DNA from: CAWKEY01 sp963696315
GTDB taxonomy: Bacteria; Pseudomonadota; Gammaproteobacteria; Methylococcales; Methylomonadaceae
Length of the DNA: 64,000 bases
Direction of reading: 5' to 3'
NCBI GenBank assembly: GCA_963696315.1
Contig: CAVOJU010000005.1
Location: 1-64,000, forward strand
Part shown: positions 28,656 to 37,999 of the stretch, one piece after another
How positions within the stretch are numbered: position 1 is the stretch's first letter
Layout of the letters: every line of letters begins with the position of its first letter
The notes under the pieces: model-generated
Databases searched by the model: none
What the model saw: only the letters and a program-made list of their open reading frames with translations
Told to the model about the DNA's origin: nothing
Program-made: the position numbers and the translations under genes

Positions 28656-29794
28656 GATACCGCCTCCAGAATGGTTGCAATGCCCTGGCCGCCGCCGATG
28701 CATTGGGTGGCAAGGGCAAATTGCTTGTGCTCGCGTTGCAGCAGGCTTGCGGCCTTGCCGGTAATGCGCGCGCCGGTCGCGCCGAGCGGATGCCCCAAAG
28801 CAATGGCGCCGCCGTCAAGATTGAGCTTGTCCGCCGGGACCGGTAAATCCTTTAATACGGCCAAGGCTTGCGCGGCAAAGGCTTCGTTCAATTCGACGAG
28901 GTCGATGTCGTCCAGCGTTAACGCCGCCCGCTGCAAGGCTTTGTGGGTTGCCGCAACCGGGCCGATGCCCATGATCTCCGGCAAACAGGCGGATACGGCA
29001 ATGGCTTTGATGCGCGCAAGCTTGGGCAGGCCGTGCGCGTCGGCATAGGCTTCGCTACATACCAGTACGGCTGCCGCGCCATCGGTAAGCGGCGAGGAAG
29101 TGGCAGCGGTAACGCTGCCGTTTTGCAAAAACGCAGGATCGAGTTCGGCCATTGCCTGCAGAGTCGATTCAGGGCGCAGGCAGCCGTCGCTGTCGATGAG
29201 CTCGCCTTTGTGCGTGATAATTGGAACGATTTCATCGGCAAACCGGCCTTGCTGTTGGGCGGCATGGGCTTTCTGCTGACTGTCCAGGGCAAAGGCATCC
29301 TGTTCGGCGCGCGGGATGTGATAGGTGCGCGCCAGGTTTTCTGCCGTTTCGCCCATGCTGATATAAGCCTGTGGGTATTGCTTGTAAAGTCCTGGATGGG
29401 GCAGGGTATTGAAGCCGCCCATCGGCACCCGGGTCATCGATTCCACCCCGGCGCAGATAAACGCCTCCCCGGCGTTCATGTTGATGGCACCGGCGGCAAT
29501 ATGAATGGCTTGCATCGAGGAACCGCAAAAACGGTTGACGGTGACCCCGGCAACACTGACCGGCAATCCTGCCAAATACACGATCATCCGCGCCAGATTG
29601 AGGCCTTGTTCGCCTTCGGGAAAGGCGCAGCCTAAAATCAAGTCTTCGATATCGTTAGGATTGATGCCGCTTTTTTCAACCAGCGCCTTGACCACCTGAG
29701 CAGCCAAATCATCCGGCCTGACACCGGTGAGTGCGCCTTTGTAGGCCGGGGTAAACGGTGATCTGGCATAACCAGCGATGATGACGTTTTTCAT
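28652..29794 (-). CDS. fadA: Acetyl-CoA acyltransferase (3-ketoacyl-CoA thiolase)
   Basis: 380 residues, thiolase fold with all catalytic elements: Cys in NRFCGSSMQAIH, His in GGAIALGHPLGATG, and Cys in ATQCIGGGQG. It performs the last step of beta-oxidation. The reading frame is intact. It lies in the order fadA-fadB-fadE on the minus strand with overlapping ends, so the three form one operon for fatty-acid breakdown. Confidence 0.95.
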   Translation of the reverse strand: MKNVIIAGYARSPFTPAYKGALTGVRPDDLAAQVVKALVEKSGINPNDIEDLILGCAFPEGEQGLNLARMIVYLAGLPVSVAGVTVNRFCGSSMQAIHIAAGAINMNAGEAFICAGVESMTRVPMGGFNTLPHPGLYKQYPQAYISMGETAENLARTYHIPRAEQDAFALDSQQKAHAAQQQGRFADEIVPIITHKGELIDSDGCLRPESTLQAMAELDPAFLQNGSVTAATSSPLTDGAAAVLVCSEAYADAHGLPKLARIKAIAVSACLPEIMGIGPVAATHKALQRAALTLDDIDLVELNEAFAAQALAVLKDLPVPADKLNLDGGAIALGHPLGATGARITGKAASLLQREHKQFALATQCIGGGQGIATILEAVS

Positions 29795-30349
29795 GATGCT
29801 GTCTCCTGTGTGGATAGTGCTTGCGGCATTTGGATCGGTGGGGCTGGCTGTTGTCGCCAGCGCTTCAAAAACTCATCAATAACCGCCCAGGTGCCGCCAA
29901 GATTTTCCATCAGAATGCCGTGCCGCGCAGCGGTTATGGTGTGCAACTGTTTGTGCGTTGTCCCGAGTTTCTCAAAAACCGACTTGGCGCTTTGCGGTGA
30001 CACTATCGGATCCTGGTCTGCGTAAAGCAGCAGGGTGGCAGTTTCGATGTCCGGCAGTTGCGGTCTCCAGATGCTGAATCAGGCGGCGCAGTTCGTAGAA
30101 GAATTCACCCGAGGCAATGGCGCAACTGAAGGCGCCGGTTTTCTCGAAAATCAGAAATTGCGGAATAAAGGTTTCGAAGCGGGAGAAATGATTGAACAGA
30201 AAAATATCGCCTTGCACTATTTGCGTGTCAGCATGCAGTTCGAATTTGACGCTGAGCAGGTTTTTGACGGCACTGAACAGTTTTACCGAGCGATGGTACA
30301 GCGCGGTATCGATATCGGGCCAGTTTTCCGGATAGGTCATCTGTTTCAT
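29791..30349 (-). pseudogene. Acyltransferase/hydrolase remnant made by internal deletion
   Basis: The first 85 codons match a PlsC-type acyltransferase (IVQGDIFLFNHFSRFET, a variant of the NHxxxxD motif). From about residue 86 the protein is the C-terminal end of an alpha/beta hydrolase: YELRRLIQHLE, LLLYADQDPIVSP with the Asp, and TAARHGILMEN with the catalytic His. The rest of the acyltransferase and the nucleophile half of the hydrolase are missing. A further one-base frameshift lies near 30065. It overlaps the fadA start by 4 bases, so it was the first gene of the fad operon. I read it as a deletion remnant of one or two lipid-metabolism genes. Confidence 0.6.
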
Positions 30350-30639
30350 GGCGGCCTTCTGTTTTCAGGGTTGAAAATCTGACACTAACAGATAGCAGTT
30401 TGATTACTATTTGTTTGTTGGCCGAAATAGCCTTGCATACCTTACATTGAGTTTATGGCGCGGCATGCAGTAAATGATATTACGCAAACTACAAAATTTT
30501 GTAACTATTCAATTTATACAGCAGGCGGGGTTTGGAGCTGCTCTGGACTGGCAAGATTCGCTGTGGAGGCGCCGCCCACGTCGCGGCAGGCGGCTTCAAA
30601 TCACGATGTAGGCGGCGCCCGGAGGGGCGGTCACTAAGG
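30350..30639. other. Intergenic region upstream of the fad operon
   Basis: Probably holds the fad operon promoter near 30350-30450. A GC-rich inverted repeat (GGCGCCGCC at 30568-30576 and GGCGGCGCC at 30611-30619) may be a REP-like element. Short frames here have no coding character. Confidence 0.4.
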
Positions 30640-31053
30640 TCAACTGAAGGCAAAAAGGCTCAGGCAGGATACGCTCAGCGCAAAAGAGGCAGCCCACTTT
30701 ATTTTCTGGATTGAAGACTGCTCTTTCCAGTGGCGGGTAATGGAGGATTTATGATGTAAGACGGACGCAACAAGCCGCTGTTTGAGCTGATTAAAAAATT
30801 TGGGCAGCGCACGCCAGAGTCGATACAGCGGGTAAAGCGCCATGAGCCATAGCAGATAAAAGACGATAATTTGGCTTTGTTGGCGGGTAGTATGAAAGAG
30901 ATGCTCGATGAGATGCTCAAGAGCCAGCTCGAACCACTCAAAAGCAAAATGCACAACTGATAACACTGAGTGCAATAGCACGTCATAGAACAGTATAAGC
31001 ATACCGGCCAGTATGATTCGGATCAGTATTTTTCGATTATTTAAGGGAATCAT
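30640..31053 (-). CDS. Hypothetical membrane protein downstream of the SulP-CA gene
   Basis: 137 residues with three likely hydrophobic helices: about 9-35 (ILIRIILAGMLILFYDVLLH), 58-75 (IIVFYLLWLMALYPLYRLW) and the C-terminal AASFALSVSCLSLFAF. A histidine-rich patch (LEHLIEHLFH) lies between the first two. It sits 70 bases after the SulP-carbonic anhydrase gene in the same direction, so the two may be co-transcribed. I do not recognise the family. Confidence 0.55.
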   Translation of the reverse strand: MIPLNNRKILIRIILAGMLILFYDVLLHSVLSVVHFAFEWFELALEHLIEHLFHTTRQQSQIIVFYLLWLMALYPLYRLWRALPKFFNQLKQRLVASVLHHKSSITRHWKEQSSIQKIKWAASFALSVSCLSLFAFS

Positions 31054-31124
31054 GGTCTACTCCTAAAAATATACCTTACTCAATAAAATGCATTACGAAT
31101 GCAGCGGCGCTGCCCGCAGTGGTG

Positions 31125-33357
31125 TTAGACATCAGCATAAAATTTCACTTTTCCGGTTTCAATGTCGTACATTGCGCCGACTATGCCTATGTCACCGCTT
31201 TTCACGAGGGCGTCCAGCACAGGGCTTTTGCTTCTGATTTGCTCGACGGTCAGTTGCACATTTTTATCGGCCACTTTTTGCACGACGCCGTCATCATCAG
31301 CACTGATTTGTACCGATTCTTCGGCATGAACAGCATCAACAGCCGGTTTTATTTTCTGTAATAGTCCCGCTGAGGTGATCCAGTTCTACATTGGCGCAAG
31401 CGCCCTTGATTGCGCCACAATGCGAATGGCCCAGCACCACGATCAACTTTGAGCCTGCCAGCTTGCAGGCGTATTCCATGCTGCCCAGAATGTCGTCATT
31501 AATCACATTGCCGGCAACCCGCGCACTGAACACATCGCCCAGGCCCTGATCGAAGATGAGTTCAACGGAAGTGCGTGAATCCATGCAACTTAGAATAATC
31601 GCGATGGGGAATTGTCCTTGCCGGGTGTCGTTAACCTGCTCCAGTAAATTGCGGTGTGATTTCAAATTATTAACAAAGCGCTCATTACCTTCTTTCAGCA
31701 ATGCCAAGACTTTAGCTGGAGTTAAGGCTTGCTGGGTGTCATAGGTGGGCGCGCGTGCGTTTTCAACCGGCTCCAGCACGCCATAACCGCGCAGGTTTTC
31801 AACGGTCAGCCTGATGTGCTTGCGTTGTGCCTCGATTTTGAAGTTTTCAATGATTTCGAAGACATCGTAATCAATGTATTTTGAGCGCGTGGCATCAATG
31901 ACTACTTCTGAATAATCGGGCAGCTGCTCAAAGGTTTGTTGGATATTGGCTTTATTTAAAAACGACACATGTTCGGATAACCGGAGTATGGTTTTATTGC
32001 CGATGTGTGACTCATTCAGATAAAAAGCGCTTTTATAATTTTCCAGCAGGATCGAAAACAAGGCGGTGATCAGGCCAATAGCAAGACCAATCAGCAGGTC
32101 GGTAAAAACCATGCCCAAAATCGTTACGCAGAACGGAATGAAATGATACATACCGGCTTTGTACATGATTTTAAAAGCTTTCGGACGGATCAATTTATAA
32201 CCGACTAGCAGCAGCACGCTGGCCAGACTGGCTAAAGGGATTTTATTGAGCAGGTTTGGGATAAAAATGACGGCAACCAACAACAGAAGGCCATAGATAA
32301 TCCCAGATGCCTTGGATTTTGCGCCGGATTGAATATTAATGGAGCTACGCACAATAACTTGCGCCAGCGGCAGCCCCCCCAGCAAGCCGCTGCAGACATT
32401 GCCAATGCCCTGAACAATCAGCTCCCGATTAGCGGAAGTCACTCTTTTATCAGGATCCATTTTATCAACCGCTTCCAAAGACAGCAGCGTCTCCAAACTG
32501 GCGACAACAGCCAGGGTTAAAGCGGTCAGGTAAATTGCCGGAATGCCAAGCCGGGAAAAATCCGGGTAATGCAGATGACTCCATAAGTCACTGGGTTGTT
32601 GCAGAACCGGTAACATGACCAGATGATTACCGCCTAAGGCCAGCTCAGGATAAAAATATTGCAGGCTTTGATTGATTAATACACCTCCCAAAATTGCCGC
32701 TAAAACTCCCTGAAACATTTGGAAAAACCGTTGCCGTTTCATAAACGGCTGTTCCCATAAGATCAATATCGCCAGGGAAATCAGCGCTATGATAATGGCT
32801 GTAGGATTCGTAAATTCCAGCATATTCGCCAGTTCAGAAAAAGACGAGTAGCTATCAGTCTGAAAAAAGGCGGTGTCGCCTTCGTAGTCACGGTCATAAC
32901 CCATGGCATGAGGAATTTGCTTGAGAAAGAGAATGAGGCCTATACCCGACAACATGCCGTTGATCACTGAAGAAGGAAAGTAATAGGCAATAACGCCGGC
33001 TTTGGACAGCCCCATGACGATTTGCAAAACGCCGGCCAGGAACAGGGCGAGCAGAAAGCCATTGAATCCCAGTTTTTCAATGGCCGACAACACAATAATG
33101 GCAAGACCGGCGGTTGGACCGCTGATGCCCAGCGCAGAGCCGCTTAAAGGCGCCACTACCAGGCCGCTGATAATCCCGGCAATCAGTCCCGAGAACAGCG
33201 GCGCACCGGATGCCAGGGCTATCCCTAATGATAAGGGTATTGAGATCAGAAAAACCGCTATGCCTGCTGGAACATCGTATTTCAGGTTGGCAAACAGGCC
33301 GCCATTGTTAACTTGGGTGCTTGCATTGATCGGCATTTGTATGGCTGTTGTTTTCAT
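31125..33357 (-). CDS. SulP anion transporter fused to a beta-carbonic anhydrase
   Basis: About 743 residues after correction. Residues about 25-440 form a SulP transporter (PLSLGIALASGAPLFSGLIA; ISGPTAGLAIIVLSAIEKLG; NRELIVQGIGNVCSGLLGG). A STAS-like region follows, then a beta-carbonic anhydrase with ILSCMDSRTSVELIF and VVLGHSHCGAIKGA (the Cys, Asp, His, Cys zinc set). Near 31370 AGCGGGACTATT carries an extra G; removal extends the protein to the stop at 31125 with the expected CA C-terminus (IVGAMYDIETGKVKF). The fusion implies bicarbonate import coupled to CO2/HCO3- interconversion. Confidence 0.9.
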
Positions 33358-33429
33358 AAAATCAACTTTACTGCTGTGGATGTTGTAGTCGTTTTTGTTG
33401 AAACCCCTGCGGGCGCCGTGTTGGTAAAT

Positions 33430-35032
33430 TTACGCATCACCATTTACGTTTACTATCACCATCGCTTCGTATTTATAGATTTTTTCTTTGCCGTGCAGAT
33501 CAATGACCTTTACAGTTATATTGCCATCCGGCGCGGCCGCCAGGAAATCTTCAATCGTTTCCATAATATCGTGGTCGATAAATTTGGCTTTGCTGGCGTC
33601 GATGGTGACTGTGCAGTTTTCCGGAATGCTCAAAATAAATTTCCTTAATAACGCTTTGTTCAGAAAAGAAACGTCCTTGTTCAGTGATAACAGATAGTGC
33701 GAGCCATCTTGAATGAGCGTAATGGCGGCGTGATAATTGGCTCTGATGACAAAAAACAGACCAATAACCATGCCTATGGCCATACCCTTTAACAAGTCGG
33801 TTATCAGTATCGCAATGACGGTGATTATAAAAGGCAGAAATTGACTCATGCCTTTTTGGTAAAACTTCCTGAATAATGCAGGATTGGCCAGCTTATAACC
33901 GGTATGTAATAAAATGGCGGCTAAACAGGCGAGAGGAATATAGTTCAGGTACTGCGACAAAAACATGACGCTGAACAACAAAAACACCCCATGAGTGAAA
34001 CAGGCGACACGGGTTTGTCCGCCTGCGTTAATGTTGGCCGAACTGCGCACGATAACGGCGGTCATTGGCAAGCCGCCAATTAAACCGCTGATAATATTGC
34101 CAACGCCTTGCGCCTTCAGTTCACGGTTCGTGGGTGCGAGACGTTTTAATGGATCCAGTTTATCGGTTGCTTCCAGACTTAACAGTGTTTCCAGACTGGC
34201 GATAATTGCAATCGTTACGGCAGCCACATAAACATGCGGGTTAGTCTAGATGGCTGAGATAGCTTGAGTCTGGCAATATAAAGTTATTGAAGAAGTCGGT
34301 AGCTTTTTCCGAAACAGGTAAGCTGACCAAGTGTTCGTTCATTACAGCCCATTCAGGAGCAAACTGCTGGGCGATCACGTTGTAACCGACTCCCCAAAGA
34401 ACTGCAACTAATGGTCCGGGGATTAGTGTTAACCATTTTTGTTTCTTAAACCATGCCGTGCCCCATAGAATCATGATCAGCAATGCCACGGCGCTGATAA
34501 CCACCGAACCAGGGGTTACACCAATAAATGCATGAAGGAATTCATAGAAGCTCGATTGGGCAGTATCCTGCATGTAGCTCTCATCGCCCTCGTAATGGGC
34601 GTGGTATCCCGTGGCATGGGGTATCTGCTTGATAATCAGAATTAAACCGATCGCCGCCAGCATGCCTTCAATGACCGCGGCAGGAAAAAAAGCGCCAATG
34701 ATCCCGGCTCTCAGAAACCCCAGCACCAGCTGCATAATGCCCGCTAACACACAGGCAACCAGCAAACCTTGAAAACTGCCGAGGGTTTCAATGGCATTAA
34801 AAACAATGACGGTTAAGCCGGCCGCCGGACCTGTCACTGCGAGTTGTGAACCACTAAGCCAAGAGACAATAAGCCCGCCGACCAGGCCGCCGATTAAGCC
34901 GGAAAACAAGGGCGCACCTGATGCCAGCGCTATACCCAGACACAAGGGTAGGGCCACCAAAAACACCACGATTCCAGCGGGAATATCATCTTTCAGATGA
35001 CGCAGATAATACTGTTTGTGTTTATGTATCAT
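33430..35032 (-). CDS. SulP family anion transporter without carbonic anhydrase
   Basis: About 534 residues after correction. The SulP core (FLVALPLCLGIALASGAPL; VTGPAAGLTVIVFNAIETLG; NRELKAQGVGNIISGLIGG) is followed by a STAS domain (ENCTVTIDASKAKFIDHDI). The ATG at 35032 fits the start of the conserved region (HLKDDIPAG); an upstream ATG at 35134 has no better ribosome site. The frame breaks near 34245, where one base must go to read S-H-L-x-N-P-H-V-Y-V. It is a close relative of the N-terminal part of its neighbour, so the pair probably arose by duplication. Confidence 0.88.
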
Positions 35033-35529
35033 GTTGATGAGTCCGGTGAAGTCATTTGTTGTTATTGTAAATAGTATCGAATCGAAATTAAAGTATTTTT
35101 TACCTAAAGCTTGCCAACCTCGTTTTATAAGCATCAGCCTGGTAATTTGTTGGAGGTTATAGCATTGCGGGTAGTTACGCCGATTTCACTCTAAAACCGT
35201 ATATTGCCTTTACACTGTGCGCTCTGACGAGTCCTGTCGGGCTATCTTGTCTGATACTTCGCAGTGAAGAAAAAGGCATGGCCCCCGGTTCATTGGCGAG
35301 CAGCCATCTTAGCCTCTATTCCTTTCACGAACCTTTCACGGTGGTTATTCCAGTGTGCAAGCTGTTTTTTATAAGCGGCGGATGCTTCGGCTCAGGAATT
35401 TTTGGGTGCGCGATTGGGCTGTGGGGGGTATTAAGGGCAAACCCATTTTGCAGCGATACGTCGGAGGCTGGCTTGCCGGTCTAAGCCAAAGTGCTGGCCC
35501 GTCTTGTTTGCCAGCGGACAAGCTGGCAG
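35033..35529. other. Intergenic region between SulP gene and regulator
   Basis: About 500 bases, which would include any 5' extension of the SulP gene to 35134. Beyond that I see no gene, RNA or clear repeat. Confidence 0.4.
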
Positions 35530-36174
35530 TCAGATGTTTGAGTTTGTGTTGATGATTTTAAAGCGGCAAACAGCCCCACCTTTTGCCATGCATTCCGTGT
35601 GCTCAATAGTTCTATCCAGTAAAGAGGAAAGGAGTGTTCTATCAAACTCGCAAATTTCCTCATGTTGTTGAGCCAGATCATGATAGATACAATTGCTGGC
35701 TTCGATTGACCTGTCATGGCTGTGCGAATCGGTCACCTTGCATGTCTTAAAACCCAACTCGTCCATAATGTTCAGCAATTCTTCAATTCGTTCATCCGTA
35801 TTTTTTCCTTTAAAACGGGATAAAAGACTTTCTGACAAATGCTTTCCCAGCCTGTGCATATAGCGCTGAAAAGCTTCGGAACCCATTTCGTTTTTCAGAT
35901 CGCTAAGCATGAGCTCGGAAAACCAGGCATATTGCTTTGGGAAGCTGTTAATTCCTGCTTGGGTCAAAACATAGCTGCGCACCGGACGCCCTGCAGTTTT
36001 ATTAAGCACCCCCATCTGGATATAACCGTCTCTCTCGAGCACAGTAAAATGCTGTTGCACAGCATTTCGGGAGATATTTAACGCTGTAGCGATCTCATCA
36101 ATACTGAGTCCTGCTTTATTTTCCAGCAGCAGATTTAAAATTTGCTGTTGCCGCGATTTGATCTTGTCAGTCAT
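35530..36174 (-). CDS. HTH regulator with a C-terminal cysteine cluster (SufR-like)
   Basis: 214 residues from the ATG at 36174, which has AAGGCG upstream. A winged-helix DNA-binding domain is at about 5-70 (LSIDEIATALNISRNAVQQH). The C-terminal domain has C145, C162, C175, C195 and C203, in NCIYHDLAQQ, EICEFD and TECMAKGGAVCRF. The spacing resembles Fe-S-binding DeoR/SufR-type repressors. It is divergent from the truncated haemoglobin gene, so control of that operon in response to an Fe-S-damaging signal (NO, O2, iron) is a reasonable inference, not shown. Confidence 0.75.
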   Translation of the reverse strand: MTDKIKSRQQQILNLLLENKAGLSIDEIATALNISRNAVQQHFTVLERDGYIQMGVLNKTAGRPVRSYVLTQAGINSFPKQYAWFSELMLSDLKNEMGSEAFQRYMHRLGKHLSESLLSRFKGKNTDERIEELLNIMDELGFKTCKVTDSHSHDRSIEASNCIYHDLAQQHEEICEFDRTLLSSLLDRTIEHTECMAKGGAVCRFKIINTNSNI

Positions 36175-36352
36175 ATAACGCCTTTTGTTAATCCGCTGAT
36201 TAGGGTTCAAAAGTATACCAAAAAACCTACATACAATAGATAGCAATCTTTTAACATATAGAACTTGTATAAGATGTATTCCTTTGTTATCATTTTTCTG
36301 TAGTCAACAACGCTTGGTTACATTTTGGCCTTAACAACTAAAGGAAAACACA
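36175..36352. promoter_or_regulatory. Divergent promoter region between regulator and haemoglobin
   Basis: AT-rich, 178 bases. ATACAA near 36232 and TTGTAT near 36267 face each other, and AAGATGTATT follows. These could include operator half-sites, but no full dyad is clear. Confidence 0.4.
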
Positions 36353-36754
36353 ATGACTGACACACAAAACAATGAGCAAGTACCTGTGAGCAAAGCGCTT
36401 TATGAAAGAATAGGCGGCGAACCAGCAGTCAATGCCGCCGTTGATATTTTTTACCGCAAGGTGTTGAGTGATCATCGTATCAATCGTTTTTTCGACAACG
36501 TTGATATGGAAAAGCAAGCCGCCAAACAAAAAGCCTTTTTAACGATGGCATTTGGCGGCCCGCATAACTACACCGGCGAAGATATGCGCAAAGGACATGC
36601 GCATCTCCTAAAGATGGGCTTGGATGATAGTCATTTTGATGCCGTCGTAGAAAATTTGGGAGCAACGTTGAACGAGTTGAATGTTCCTGAAGAACTCATC
36701 AGCGAAGTGGTGGCGATTTGTGAAACCACACGCAACGATGTATTAGGCAGATAA
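36353..36754 (+). CDS. glbN: Group I truncated haemoglobin
   Basis: 133 residues. It has the group I signature LYERIGGEPAVNAAVDIFYRK with the B10 tyrosine Y34, the FGGPHNYTGEDM loop, and the proximal histidine H84 in GHAHLLKMGL. Proteins of this group bind O2/NO and convert NO to nitrate when supplied with electrons. A 2Fe-2S/FAD reductase lies 65 bases downstream and is the likely electron donor. The start is supported by AAAGGAAAACACA upstream. Confidence 0.93.
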   Translation: MTDTQNNEQVPVSKALYERIGGEPAVNAAVDIFYRKVLSDHRINRFFDNVDMEKQAAKQKAFLTMAFGGPHNYTGEDMRKGHAHLLKMGLDDSHFDAVVENLGATLNELNVPEELISEVVAICETTRNDVLGR

Positions 36755-36766
36755 ACACAATAACCA

Positions 36767-36801
36767 GACTCCATTATGCTATTTACCAACATTATGGAGT
36801 C
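36767..36801 (+). repeat. Hairpin between glbN and its reductase
   Basis: GACTCCAT and ATGGAGTC around a 19-base loop, with no T-run. It may modulate read-through or mRNA stability between the two genes. Confidence 0.45.
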
Positions 36802-36819
36802 CGATTTAACGGAAGCATC

Positions 36820-37791
36820 ATGTTCAAATTAACCATTGAAGACAAGACCTATTCCTGCCGGCCGGATGAAACGGTGCTCGATGCCTTGTTACGTGAAAAC
36901 GTTACTATTTCCTACGCCTGTAAAAAAGGCACTTGTCATAGCTGCATGGTGCGCAGTCCCGATAGCCCGCCGCCGGAAGCCGCTCAGGCCGGATTAAAGA
37001 ATACCCTGAAAAAACGCAATCATTTTCTTGCCTGTCTGTGCCATCCAGAACAGGACATGGTTATTAAACTGCCCGACCAATCGGAATTCTATACGGAAGG
37101 CACGGTTGTTGTTAATGAAATGCTCAATAGAAATACGCTGCTATTGATCATCGCCTTTAAGGATGCGTTCGAATTTAACGCCGGGCAGTTTGTTAATCTA
37201 CAGAGGGCCGACGGATTAACGCGCAGTTATTCGATTGCCAATACCCCGCAACAATCCAATACTCTGGAATTTCATATTCGCCGCCTACCTGGCGGCAGAT
37301 TTAGTGAATGGCTCCATGATGAAATCAAGGCAGGGGACACCATCGCGGTGTCCGAGGCGCGGGGACATTGTTTTTACCTGCCTGAAAGACGTGAACAAGG
37401 CATCCTCCTGGTAGGTACCGGCACAGGCTTGGCGCCATTGGCGGGGATTCTGACCGATGCACTGGCGCAGGGTCATTCCGGTCCTATTTATCTGTTTCAT
37501 GGCAGCCGTGAACTTGAAGATCTGTACCGGATTGACGAGATGCGCCAACTGGCCGAGCAGCATCATAATTTTCATTACATTCCCTGCCTATCGGGCAAGC
37601 ATGTTCCCGAAGGATTTACTCAAGGGCGTGTCAATGAGGTTGCCTTGGCGGCGCTCGCTGATTTAAAAGGCTGGCGGGTATTTCTCTGCGGTCATCCGGA
37701 CATGGTCAATCAGATGAAAAGAATGACTTTTCTCAAGGGGGCATCATCAGCCGATATTTATGCCGATGCTTTTTTTGTTACGCCCAGTTGA
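36820..37791 (+). CDS. 2Fe-2S ferredoxin / FAD-NAD(P) reductase
   Basis: 323 residues in the order plant-type ferredoxin (C34, C39, C42 in CKKGTCHSCMV and a fourth Cys in FLACLCHPE), FAD-binding barrel (TRSYSIANTP, the RxYS motif), NAD(P) domain (LLVGTGTGLAPLAG, FLCGHPDMV). The architecture is that of phenol/methane monooxygenase reductases, but no oxygenase is nearby. Being next to glbN, it most likely reduces the haemoglobin. It ends normally and has no frameshift. Confidence 0.9.
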   Translation: MFKLTIEDKTYSCRPDETVLDALLRENVTISYACKKGTCHSCMVRSPDSPPPEAAQAGLKNTLKKRNHFLACLCHPEQDMVIKLPDQSEFYTEGTVVVNEMLNRNTLLLIIAFKDAFEFNAGQFVNLQRADGLTRSYSIANTPQQSNTLEFHIRRLPGGRFSEWLHDEIKAGDTIAVSEARGHCFYLPERREQGILLVGTGTGLAPLAGILTDALAQGHSGPIYLFHGSRELEDLYRIDEMRQLAEQHHNFHYIPCLSGKHVPEGFTQGRVNEVALAALADLKGWRVFLCGHPDMVNQMKRMTFLKGASSADIYADAFFVTPS

Positions 37792-37999
37792 AAAATAAAT
37801 TCCAAAAAAGCAAGCCGTTTTTTGCTGGATGATTTAAAGTATCGAATCGATATTGCAATGGCTTTTTTAAACAGGGAGCAAGCCTTCAGATACCTGATTG
37901 GAAAAAGCGCAAAGCTGTTCTGCAGAAGGCGTTTTTCCAAGCGCATTCTGGAAAACGAGCCATTAATTCAACTGAGCTAACGATGCTATTTATGAACTT

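Noticed and set aside
30455..30714. Two overlapping 60-codon frames
   Set aside because: Overlap a GC-rich inverted repeat and the end of a better-supported membrane protein gene; no coding character.
35278..35552. Short plus-strand frames in the SulP-regulator gap
   Set aside because: No start context, no conserved pattern, and overlap with the end of the regulator gene.
36269..36300. NsrR-like operator (AAGATGTATT) ahead of the haemoglobin gene
   Set aside because: Only one half matches; the second half is not a mirror, and the adjacent regulator is not NsrR.
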